A program made the translations under genes and the position numbers. Below, in pieces: positions 1-6,454 of a DNA stretch of 6,454 nt. How positions within the stretch are numbered: position 1 is the stretch's first letter; every line of letters begins with the position of its first letter. The DNA comes from a bacterium (GTDB lineage Bacteria > SM23-31 > JAUVVT01), in assembly GCA_030604505.1 (NCBI GenBank), contig JAUVVT010000108.1:1-6454 (forward strand), written 5' to 3'. The notes below the pieces were generated by a model, which was not told the DNA's origin, ran no database searches, and worked only from the letters and a program-made list of their open reading frames with translations.

Positions 1-23
1 CAACAGTATAAAATATTTATACA

Positions 24-53
24 TATAGAGACAATTTATAAGTTGTCTCTATA
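24..53. promoter_or_regulatory. Perfect 11-bp inverted repeat upstream of the hydrolase gene (possible operator or leader hairpin)
   Basis: The arm TATAGAGACAA (24-34) is exactly complementary to TTGTCTCTATA (43-53). One G-T and one A-T pair extend the stem inward to a 4-base TATA loop. The repeat ends 38 bases before the ATG at 92. No T-run follows on either strand, so an intrinsic terminator is unlikely. An operator for a dimeric regulator or a hairpin in the 5' leader fits better. A TATAAT-like box lies at 72-77, but I see no well-spaced -35 element. The symmetry is seen directly; the role is inferred. Confidence 0.5.
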
Positions 54-91
54 AAAAGGGTAATGGTTCTTTATAATTTTAGGAGAGAGCG

Positions 92-2125
92 ATGTTTTAT
101 GGAAGGATTTTATTTTTTCTAATCTTTATAATAAGCGGCTCGACGGTTTTTGCTGAAGATTTGGCACGGTATAGACCAATCTGGATAAGGGATGGTTTTG
201 CCGATGCCGGTGCTACGCATGAGCCGTGGATTTTCCAGGTTCGTCGAAATAATTCGAGCTTTAACCAATGGCGGAGAGAAGCATATGATTATCGACTTTC
301 AGAGGAGTATATTAAAACTCTGGCAGAATCGGGAATAACAGTTTATCATATTTTTTTCTATAAAGGATTCGGTTTTGATGCGGAAAAGGAACACATGGAC
401 TTGGCTGCAAAAACTGCCGCTACTGCGCACAAATATGGAATGAAGGTGGATACCTATATTCAATGGAACACTTTTTGTTATGAGACATTTTTTGCTGACG
501 TACCTGAGTCTGAAAGGGATATCTGGTATCAAATTGATGTAAATAAAAAGCCAATTTTGCTTACATATGGTTTTCAGCAGTCTTTCCGTTTTCGTCCGTG
601 TTTTAATCATGACGGTTATATGAATTACTACAAGGAGAGGATTATTCGCTATGCTGTTGAGAAAGTGAAGACTGATTTTATTCATTTTGACAACTTTAAT
701 TATAACCATCCGAGGGATGCAGACCATAATCCGGCAGCGATTGCTGCATTCAGAATGTATCTTGAAGACAAATATTCGCCTGCTCAGCGGTTGGAACGGT
801 TCAGTTTTACGGATGTATCTCATATTCTTCCGCCAATGTGGAACGATTCAAATCCGGCGGATAGAATTGTTATTATTAACGATCCTGTTCTTCAGGAGTG
901 GACAGACTTTCGCTGCTGGACTTTAACGACACGTTTAGCAGAGTGTGCCCGCTTTGCGCGAAGGTTAAATAAAGAGATTGTAATTGAGACCAATCCTCAC
1001 GGGTTGGTTGGCAGCAACAGGGCATGGGAAGCGGGGATTAATCATCCTGACCTTATGCAGTATACCAATGTTATCTGGACTGAAGACCGTAATAATCCTC
1101 GCTGGGAAAACGGTGTTGCCATTGGAAAATTTCGCCATTATAAGTTAGGACGCACAACAGATAATTTTATACTAACGTATAACGGCAAGGCACAGGATTT
1201 TGCTGAGAATCTTGCATTAAACAGGGCTATCGGCTGGATTGGAGGTATTCCTGATCGGACGGCGAAGAAATAGCTTGATTTTTGGCGCACAAACAAGGAA
1301 CTGTATATCAATGCAAAAGGTGCGGAGAGAGCAGCTGTCCTCCGGAGCTATCAATCAATGGCATACAACAACCGCGAAACTCATATTGCGGTGAATATGG
1401 CTGAACAAGCCCTTCAGCAGCATCAGATTCCGTTTGATATTATATTTGACCAGCAAATAGATGAGATTAGCAAATATTATGTGATTGTCCTTGCAAATCA
1501 GGAGAGTCTTACAGATGAATTATTGGAGAAGATTAAACGGTATGTCAAAAATGGCGGTGGTCTGGTTGTTACCGGCAATACCGGACTCTATGACGGCTGG
1601 CGCAGACTCAGGAAGATGCGGGGACTGGAGGATATATTTGGAAAAATCGGTACTGAATTTCGAAATATGGGTGATCTGCCTTCTGAAACTGTCAGCAGTG
1701 GCGCCCGGGCTGTCGAATATGGAAGAGGAAGGGCGGTTTACCTTCCTGAACTGGTTAGAACAGAAAAAGAGATAAGACTTGGATACAGCACAAGATGGGA
1801 GATGCCAGTAAACGCAAATGAATTGGAATCTGCTATAATTTGGGCAGCAGGAAAAAGACTTCCTTTGACGGTGAATGCGCCCGAGTGGGTGGGTGTTTCA
1901 CACGATACACAATCGCAAAGGGAAGTAATCCATCTTTTTAATTATCGTGACGACCAGCCCGTTGTGGGTATTACTCTGCAGTATTATGATGATGTAAGCA
2001 AAGCATGGGCTGTGTCTCCGGACAGAGATAAGCGAATGGAGATTGATTTTGAGAAAAGCGGTGGAGTCAGCGTTTTACGAATTCCACGACTCGAGGTTTA
2101 TGAGATAGTCGTTTTAGAGAAATAA
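92..2125 (+). CDS. Secreted glycoside-hydrolase-like protein with beta-galactosidase-trimerisation-like domain, interrupted by in-frame TAG
   Basis: This is one continuous frame of 677 positions plus a terminal TAA, broken only by TAG at codon 394 (1271-1273). The start is ATG at 92, six bases after AGGAG (81-85). Residues 1-21 form a Sec signal peptide with a long hydrophobic core and a probable cut after VFA. Residues about 30-390 resemble the TIM barrels of hypothetical glycosyl hydrolases. Acidic candidates for the active site are Asp200 (in HFDN), Glu299 (in VIETN) and Glu331 (in WTED); I cannot assign the catalytic pair. After the TAG, residues about 415-570 carry the typical beta-galactosidase-trimerisation/glutamine-amidotransferase-like pattern (ANQESLTDE, KNGGGLVVTG, GLYDGWRR). 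A beta-rich C-terminus follows. The TAG lies near the boundary between the two domains, so termination would leave most of the barrel and lose the second domain. The substrate is presumably a polysaccharide but is unknown. It could be a young pseudogene. Confidence 0.8.
1271..1273 (+). other. In-frame TAG inside the hydrolase frame
   Basis: The stop follows GIPDRTAKK and is followed in the same frame by LDFWRTNKELY and then 28 open codons to the next ATG at 1358. The continuing text fits the family, where a helix of the form xFWRxxKxLY precedes the second domain. The residue expected here is not conserved enough to name. A restart at ATG 1358 is poorly supported, because only GGAG about ten bases upstream could serve as an SD. 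Confidence 0.85.
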
Positions 2126-2131
2126 GCCTGG

Positions 2132-2160
2132 ATTTTCTTTTTGAAATGAGAAAATTTTTT
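2132..2160 (+). terminator. Weak AT-rich terminator candidate after the hydrolase gene
   Basis: ATTTTCT (2132-2138) pairs with AGAAAAT (2149-2155) around a 10-base loop. The T-run continues to 2160. It starts seven bases after the TAA at 2123-2125. The stem is short and nearly all A-T, so it would be weak. Confidence 0.3.
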
Positions 2161-2291
2161 AATTTATGTTTGGTTATTTTAAAAAAATGTTATATATTAA
2201 TTTATAAAAATTATACAAAGAGTGGCGTATAATATAAGTATAATATATAGTTATAATGCTTTTTATGAAGTTTGTGGGTTATCGTGAATAA

Positions 2292-2307
2292 TCCCGAAGT
2301 GTCGGGA
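2292..2307. repeat. Small perfect hairpin TCCCGA-AGTG-TCGGGA
   Basis: This is a 6-bp perfect stem with a 4-base loop, a GC-rich island in AT-rich DNA. No T-run follows it (ACAGGTTTTGA), so it is not a convincing terminator. It may be another dispersed palindromic repeat like those further downstream. Confidence 0.45.
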
Positions 2308-2338
2308 CAGGTTTTGATGATATTTTTATTAAATTCTT

Positions 2339-2362
2339 AATGTCAAAATCCAAATGTCAAAA
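2339..2362. repeat. Two direct copies of AATGTCAAAA, 14 bases apart
   Basis: AATGTCAAAA occurs at 2339-2348 and again at 2353-2362. A looser match, TTGGTCAAAT, lies at 2371-2380. They could be a degenerate low-complexity repeat or binding half-sites. The spacing of 14 does not match a helical turn (10-11) well. Confidence 0.4.
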
Positions 2363-2447
2363 ATATGTGATTGGTCAAATTTTTTAATTCAGTAATTTGA
2401 TTTTTAAATATCGCTCCGTTGAAGCTCATTTTTTAATATTATAATGT

Positions 2448-2517
2448 TCTATAAACACATCGTTCCTATGGAACTTTAGCAGCGGCTCAGCTCCGATAGG
2501 AGCGAAATGTTTATAGA
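2448..2517. repeat. REP-like palindromic element made of two inverted arms
   Basis: The left arm (2448-2474, beginning TCTATAAACA) and the right arm (2490-2517, ending TGTTTATAGA) are imperfect inverted copies. The reverse complement of the right arm shares TCTATAAACA, TCG and TCCTAT with the left arm in the same order. Each arm also holds its own small perfect hairpin: GTTCC-TAT-GGAAC (2462-2474) and GCTCC-GATA-GGAGC (2490-2503). About 15 bases separate the arms. This nested palindrome layout is typical of REP/BIME elements mobilised by RAYT (IS200-like) transposases. The family assignment is inferred. Confidence 0.65.
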
Positions 2518-2539
2518 TTAATTTAAAAACAAATTTGAA

Positions 2540-2554
2540 GTTCCGTAGGTGCGG
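2540..2554 (+). repeat. Partial third copy of the REP-like core
   Basis: GTTCCGTAGGTGCGG resembles the hairpin core of the neighbouring element (GCTCCGATAGGAGCG) with changes. A further eroded relative is CGCTCCGTTGAAGC at 2412-2425. Together they suggest a decaying cluster of one repeat family just ahead of the operon. Confidence 0.4.
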
Positions 2555-2560
2555 TATAAT
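2555..2560 (+). promoter_or_regulatory. Possible -10 box (TATAAT) for the molybdenum hydroxylase operon
   Basis: An exact TATAAT lies 68 bases before the TTG start at 2629. The best -35 candidate, TTGAAG (2535-2540), leaves only 14 bases of spacer, which is short. In such AT-rich DNA an exact TATAAT is weak evidence, and others occur (for example 2228-2233). Confidence 0.25.
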
Positions 2561-2616
2561 AAATATATTTTTAGTAAAAGTTTTTTGTGAAAATACATAA
2601 TATAAAAATAATTAAT

Positions 2617-2623
2617 AAGGAGG
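2617..2623 (+). promoter_or_regulatory. Shine-Dalgarno that selects a TTG start
   Basis: AAGGAGG ends five bases before TTG at 2629, the ideal spacing. The longer in-frame option, GTG at 2587, has only T-rich sequence upstream and no SD. It would also add 14 residues ahead of the Tat signal. Confidence 0.8.
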
Positions 2624-2628
2624 GGCTC

Positions 2629-3252
2629 TTGACGAAAGAAAAAGATAATAAGAAAAACTTACTATCAAGGAGGAATTTCCTTAAGGGAATGAGTAAAGGC
2701 GCTGTAACTGCAGCCGTGATTCCAACTTCAATTACCTCAGCAGAAACCAGGAAAACTATTCCTGATGAAAAAGGAGGTGTTGATAAAGGAGTCGTAAATT
2801 TAGCTGTAAATAGTAAGAGTTACAAAATAGAGGTTGAAGCAAGGGAGACACTTGCGGATACTCTCAGAAAGCGGCTGAATCTTACCGGAACGAAAATCTT
2901 ATGCAATTACGGTTCCTGCGGTGGCTGTACTGTTCTTTTGGAAGGTGTGCCGATTTATTCGTGTATGACCCTGACAATGGATGTAAACAATCGGAAAATT
3001 ACAACAATTGAAGGCTTGGAATCTAATGGGAAACTGCATCCCATTCAGGAAGCATTTATTGAAAAGGATGGAATGCAGTGCGGATTTTGTACACCCGGGC
3101 AAATTATGGCTGCTGCTGCGCTCTTGGCTAAAAATCCAAATCCCAATTTAGAGGAGGTAAAGTATGGTATGTCGGGAAACCTCTGCCGGTGTGGTGCATA
3201 TCCGAAGATATTTGATTCAGTACTTTCTGCAGCAAAAGAGGGAAGGAGGTGA
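2629..3252 (+). CDS. Tat-exported [2Fe-2S] subunit of a molybdenum hydroxylase (PaoA/CoxS-like)
   Basis: This 207-residue protein is the electron-transfer subunit of a xanthine dehydrogenase/aldehyde oxidase-type enzyme. Residues 13-20 are SRRNFLKG, a textbook twin-arginine motif. An Ala/Thr-rich stretch and a possible cut after TSA (about residue 38) follow, so the folded complex is likely exported to the periplasm. The N-terminal ferredoxin-like domain binds a plant-type cluster through Cys92, Cys97, Cys100 and Cys112 (CNYGSCGGCTV...SC). The C-terminal helical domain holds the second cluster with Cys151, Cys154 (QCGFCTPG), Cys186 and Cys188 (NLCRCG). All eight ligands are present. The Tat signal is absent in cytoplasmic xanthine dehydrogenases but present in E. 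coli PaoA. The TGA stop lies inside the SD of the next gene, so the two genes are tightly coupled. The TTG start is chosen for its SD. Confidence 0.93.
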   Translation: MTKEKDNKKNLLSRRNFLKGMSKGAVTAAVIPTSITSAETRKTIPDEKGGVDKGVVNLAVNSKSYKIEVEARETLADTLRKRLNLTGTKILCNYGSCGGCTVLLEGVPIYSCMTLTMDVNNRKITTIEGLESNGKLHPIQEAFIEKDGMQCGFCTPGQIMAAAALLAKNPNPNLEEVKYGMSGNLCRCGAYPKIFDSVLSAAKEGRR

Positions 3253-3253
3253 T
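3243..3253 (+). promoter_or_regulatory. Near-perfect Shine-Dalgarno for the Moco subunit
   Basis: AAGGAGGTGAT is an 11-base match to the anti-SD of 16S rRNA. It lies eight bases (from GGAGG) before ATG 3258. It rules out GTG 3249, which sits inside the SD itself, as the start. Confidence 0.85.
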
Positions 3254-3257
3254 TGAT

Positions 3258-5525
3258 ATGTCGAGCAGTTTAAGAATTCCAAAAAGGATTAAAACAGAAA
3301 TAGATTTTGAAGGTGAAATTATTAAGATCGATGCTGAGGTTCCGGAGAAAGAACCAGGACCAATTCCAAAAGATAGAAAGCTTAATGTTATTCATACCAA
3401 GGTTTCACGAATCGAAGGAAAAGCAAGAGTAACTGGCAAAGCAAAGTTTACGTTTGATATAAATTTACCGGGAATGCTTTATGGAAAGATATTACGGAGT
3501 CCGCATCCTCATGCGAATATTCTAAATATTGATTTGAGCAAAGCTGAAAAGCATCCGGGCGTGAAGGTAGTATTAAATTTAAACAAGAAGAAAGTAAGAT
3601 ATATTGGGGATGAGATAGCTGCTGTTGCGGCCATGTCAGAGGAAATAGCTGAGGAAGCCCTTGAATTAATAGAGGTAGAATATGAGAAACTGCCGTTTGT
3701 TATTGATATGGATGAAGCTATGGAACCGGGAGCACCTCGGGCTGCACCTGATGGAAATATGTCAAAACCGAGAGTCAGGGAAAGAGGAAATATGGAAGAT
3801 GGTTTTAAAGAGGCGGATGTTGTTCTTGAAAGAATATTCAGAACACAGGTTTAGGTTCATAAGCCGGCAGAAGTTCACTGCAGCGCTGCTAAATGGGAGG
3901 GCGAAAAATTAACCGTCTGGGATACTACCCAGTGGGTCCATGGTGTAAAAAATTCTTTGGTAAAAGAATTTAAAGTTCCCGAAAGCAACGTAAGAGTTAT
4001 TTGCCATTATATGGGTGGAGGATTCGGAAGTAAATTATCTTTAAATATTCATACAATTATTGCCGCAAGATTAGCAAAGTTGGCTGATTTGCCAGTAAGG
4101 CTTTCCTTGACAAGGAAAGAACAATCATACTGTGTCGGTAATAGACCTGCTACGCTTCAGACGATAAAGGGAGGTGTAAAAAAAGACGGAACAATTACTG
4201 CTTTACATTATAAGTCATTTAATAACGGAGGTGTAGGAGGAGGGGGAAGTAATGCAACGCCGCTCTGGGATATATATCAATGTCCAAATTGCTATGCTGA
4301 GGATATAAGTGTATATACCAATACAAATGCATCACGCCCGATGAGGGCACCGGGACATCCACAGGGGACATTCTCATTAGAGGCGATGATGGATGAACTG
4401 GCAGAAAAGATTAATATGGACCCGCTTGAACTCAGAATGAAAAACTATACAACCAAGAATAGAGGTGGCACGGGAGTTCCTTATTCATCCAAGGGTCTTG
4501 ATAAGTGTTATAAATTGGGTGCAGAGCGTATTGGCTGGAATAGAAGGAACAAAAAGGCAGGCGAAGGAAGCGGTCCAGTAAAAAGGGGTATAGGAATGGC
4601 AACGCAGATCTGGGGGGGTTCAGGAGGTCCGGGAACACAATTAGATTTTAGACTCCTCAGAGACGGGACTGTAGAAATAAGATGCGGAACTCAGGATTTA
4701 GGAACGTGAACATATAAAATTATTGCGCAGGTTGCTGCTGAAGATCTTTGTATAGACATTAAAGATATAAAGGTTATGATTGGTGATTCTGATTATCCTT
4801 TTTCTCGTTATAGCGGCGGCAGTATAACTGCTGCTTCCGTGTGTCCTGCGATTAGGGCAGCCGCTTTTGATATTAAGGGTAAATTGTTTGCAATTGCAGG
4901 ACCTCTTATTGGTGTGAGTCCTGAAGAGCTTGATGTAGGTGATAATAAAATCTTTGCAAAAAATGATAAATCAAAAAGCATTAGTTTTAAAGATGCTTGT
5001 AAAAATATTTCGGAAGGGATGTTAACCAGCAATGAAACAAGGGGACCAAATCCTGAAGGATATGCCTTTAATTCGTTTGGGGCACACTTTGCCGAAGTAG
5101 AGGTTAATACATTAACGGGTCATATAAAGGTTATGCGGCATGTGGCAGCACATGAATTCGGAAGATGTATTAATATTCTGACATCAGAAAATCAAATCGA
5201 TGGAGGAACTGTTCAGGGATTAAGCTATGCTTTATTTGAAGAAAGGATTATGGATAAGCAAACAGGGAGAATGATAAATTCGAATTATATTGATTATAAA
5301 ATTCCGACTGCATTGGATATTCCTAAAATCGAGCCGATTATTATTGATTCTGTTGATCCTGTATTAAACAATCTTGGTATGAAAGGACTTGGAGAACCTC
5401 CGAGAATACCTTCTCATGCAGCAGTGGTCAATGCCGTTTACAATGCTATCGGTGTATGGATTAGGGAGCTTCCTATGACACCTGAAAAGGTCCTTGCTAC
5501 TCTTGAAAAAGGAAAGGAGGATTAG
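3258..5525 (+). CDS. Molybdopterin-binding catalytic subunit, xanthine dehydrogenase family, with in-frame TAG and TGA
   Basis: This large subunit hydroxylates its substrate at the Mo-pyranopterin site. The frame spans 755 positions, a normal length for the family, and is broken by TAG at codon 199 and TGA at codon 484. The start is ATG 3258, set by the SD at 3243-3253. The N-terminal hammerhead domain (about residues 30-150) has KVTGKAKF-type text (here RVTGKAKFTFDINLPG) and VRYIGDEIAAVAA. The Moco domains carry GGGFGSK (253-259), RAPGHPQG (363-370), GTQDLGT just before the TGA, and SRYSGGS after it. KGLGEPP (709-715) near the C-terminus includes Glu713, the expected catalytic base. It has no signal peptide, so it would ride out on the Tat signal of the [2Fe-2S] subunit. 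All catalytic blocks lie after the first stop, so a terminated product would be inactive. A recent pseudogene, or errors in the sequence, remain possible. Confidence 0.88.
3852..3854 (+). other. In-frame TAG in the Moco subunit, at an expected Gln
   Basis: The text reads FRTQV-stop-VHKPAEVH, and the frame runs on without a break through LTVWDTTQ and GGGFGSK. From memory, close relatives read RTQVQTH here, so TAG replaces CAG by one C-to-T change. No SD and start codon pair follows closely that would allow a restart. Confidence 0.85.
4707..4709 (+). other. In-frame TGA in the Moco subunit, at an expected invariant Gly
   Basis: The text reads GTQDLGT-stop-TYKIIAQVAAEDL. The family pattern is GTQDxGTGT near the molybdenum cofactor, so the stop sits exactly on the second Gly. 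One change, GGA to TGA, explains it. The frame remains open for 271 more codons, including the catalytic Glu. Confidence 0.87.
5514..5520 (+). promoter_or_regulatory. Shine-Dalgarno for the FAD subunit, inside the end of the Moco gene
   Basis: AAGGAGG ends seven bases before ATG 5528. It is read as the Lys-Gly-Lys-Glu end of the Moco subunit, so the two genes are translationally linked. Confidence 0.75.
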
Positions 5526-5527
5526 AG

Positions 5528-6454
5528 ATGAAGAACTTTAAGTATGTTAATGCGAAATCTGTAAAGAATGCAGTAGCCTCTCTTGGTGATGAGTGGAGTG
5601 ATGCTGTTGTGAAAAGCGGTGGGACAGACCTGTTAGGCGAATTGAAGAGTATGATTATTTCAACAGAAAAAGTAGTTAGTATCGGGAACATTGAAAGTCT
5701 CAAGTATATAAAATCTGCGTCTGACGGAGGTCTTAAGATAGGTGCCGGTACAACCATTACCGAAATTGCTGAGTCTTCTATTATTAAAGAGAAGTATCCT
5801 GTTATTGCGCAGGCAGCATCAAAGGTTGCGAGTCCGCAGCTCAGAAATATGGGCACTATAGGCGGGAATTTATGTCAGCGACCAAGGTGCTGGTATTACA
5901 GAGATACAAACATATTATGCCTAAAGAGGGGCGGCTCACAGTGTTATGCGTTTACGGGTAAAAATAAGTATCACTGTTTATTTGGAGGAGGTCCATGTTT
6001 TATCGTGCATCCGTCTGATATGGCTCCTGCGCTGATTTCTTGTGATGCGAAAATAAAAATATACAGTAAAGACGGTGAGAAAGATTTGGAATTGAGCAAA
6101 TTTTATGTTCTCCCCAGAGAAAATCTAAAAAGGGAAAATGTGCTAAAGCCGGATGAGATTGTTACTGAGATAATTATCCCGCCGGCTAAATCAAATACTA
6201 AAAGTATTTATGTTAAGCAGGGGATAAGAGAGGCGTGGGATTTTGCTGTATGCAGTGCTGCAATTTTTATGAACACGAGTGGATTAAGATGTAATGATGT
6301 TAGAATTGTCTTGGGGGGAGCAGCTCCGAAACCGTGGCGTTCAATAGAGGCAGAAAATGAATTGAAGAGGAAGATTATTTCTGAAGATATTGCAGAATTG
6401 GCTGCAAGAGTTGCTGTTAGTGATGCTCAGCCGCTGAAGGACAACAGGTATAAA
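5528..6454 (+). CDS. FAD-binding subunit of the molybdenum hydroxylase (CoxM/PaoB-like), 3' end cut by window
   Basis: The frame has 309 open codons without a stop and runs off the window, probably short of its end by only some 20-30 residues. It passes electrons from the [2Fe-2S] clusters via FAD to an acceptor. The FAD-binding motifs are SGGTDLLG (30-37) and MGTIGGNLCQR (108-118). The C-terminal CO-dehydrogenase-flavoprotein-like domain follows, with RIVLGGAAPKPWR and DAQPLKDNRYK near the cut. Between them lies a cysteine-rich loop with Cys116, 121, 131, 139, 150 and 157, followed by HPSDMAPAL. This matches the insertion of E. coli PaoB, which holds an extra [4Fe-4S] cluster; Cys121, 131, 139 and 157 are the best ligand candidates. 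This and the Tat signal on the first subunit point to a periplasmic PaoABC-type enzyme. The gene order (FeS, Moco, FAD) differs from E. coli paoABC (FeS, FAD, Moco). No internal stops are seen, unlike its neighbour. Confidence 0.94.
   Translation, partial: MKNFKYVNAKSVKNAVASLGDEWSDAVVKSGGTDLLGELKSMIISTEKVVSIGNIESLKYIKSASDGGLKIGAGTTITEIAESSIIKEKYPVIAQAASKVASPQLRNMGTIGGNLCQRPRCWYYRDTNILCLKRGGSQCYAFTGKNKYHCLFGGGPCFIVHPSDMAPALISCDAKIKIYSKDGEKDLELSKFYVLPRENLKRENVLKPDEIVTEIIIPPAKSNTKSIYVKQGIREAWDFAVCSAAIFMNTSGLRCNDVRIVLGGAAPKPWRSIEAENELKRKIISEDIAELAARVAVSDAQPLKDNRYK

Larger units (their letters stand above)
2126..2628. other. Long AT-rich intergenic spacer with repeats, no gene
   Basis: I find no credible reading frame, tRNA or recognisable riboswitch here. 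I looked in particular for a molybdenum-cofactor riboswitch ahead of the Moco enzyme operon and did not recognise one. The spacer is mostly A/T, with small GC-richer islands that are all palindromic or repeated: 2292-2307, 2411-2426, 2448-2517 and 2540-2554. The operon promoter should lie in its last 100 bases. Confidence 0.7.

Noticed and set aside
299..823. 174-codon open frame on the - strand
   Set aside because: It is antisense to the hydrolase gene, has no recognisable domain or SD, and overlaps clear coding sequence.
2587..2628. GTG 2587 as the start of the [2Fe-2S] subunit
   Set aside because: It has no SD. TTG 2629 has AAGGAGG at ideal spacing and gives a normal n-region before the Tat motif.
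2126..2628. Molybdenum-cofactor riboswitch or CRISPR array in the spacer
   Set aside because: No riboswitch-like conserved core was recognised, and the repeats are too few, short and inverted to be CRISPR.
3957..4709. Separate genes starting at TTG 3957, ATG 4776 or ATG 1358 after the internal stops
   Set aside because: None has a good SD with proper spacing, and each begins mid-domain. The codons between each stop and these starts are also family-typical coding sequence.
4707..4740. Selenocysteine at TGA 4707: a small hairpin GCAG-GTTG-CTGC (4727-4738) follows at about SECIS distance
   Set aside because: The stem is only 4 bp, the site is an invariant Gly in the family, and selenium in molybdenum hydroxylases is a labile ligand and not selenocysteine. 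A bacterial SECIS search and a genome check for selA/selB/selC would settle it.
5497..5856. 119-codon open frame on the - strand
   Set aside because: It is antisense to the FAD subunit, whose motifs on the + strand are unmistakable.

Overview
The window looks like AT-rich bacterial DNA. The genes are moderately AT-rich and the one large spacer is strongly so. All five gene starts and junctions lie on the + strand, with strong AAGGAGG-type Shine-Dalgarno (SD) sites. A Sec signal peptide on one protein and a twin-arginine (Tat) signal on another suggest a Gram-negative cell with periplasmic enzymes. The protein flavour reminds me of Planctomycetota or related environmental lineages, but that is recollection and not shown by the sequence.

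Layout. Positions 1-91 hold an upstream region with a perfect 11-bp inverted repeat. Positions 92-2125 hold one long frame for a secreted glycoside-hydrolase-like protein: a TIM-barrel-like part followed by a beta-galactosidase-trimerisation-like domain. It is interrupted once by an in-frame TAG at 1271. Positions 2126-2628 are a very AT-rich spacer without a gene. It carries a weak terminator candidate and a cluster of palindromic REP-like repeats. Positions 2629-6454 hold a tight three-gene operon for a molybdenum hydroxylase of the xanthine dehydrogenase/aldehyde oxidase family: a Tat-exported [2Fe-2S] subunit, a molybdopterin (Moco) catalytic subunit, and an FAD subunit cut by the window end. 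The FAD subunit has a cysteine-rich loop like that of E. coli PaoB. Electrons would pass from substrate to Moco, to the two [2Fe-2S] clusters, to FAD (with a probable extra [4Fe-4S] cluster), probably in the periplasm. The substrate cannot be read from the sequence.

Main oddity. Two of the four genes carry lone in-frame stop codons with no frameshift: TAG in the hydrolase, and TAG plus TGA in the Moco subunit. Family-typical protein sequence continues in the same frame after each one. In the Moco subunit the TAG falls where I expect Gln, and the TGA falls on a nearly invariant Gly; each is one base from such a codon. Candidate explanations are recoding or suppression, very recent pseudogenisation, or base errors in the assembly. 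No single known alternative code explains all three. TGA and TAG also appear as ordinary gene ends in the same operon.
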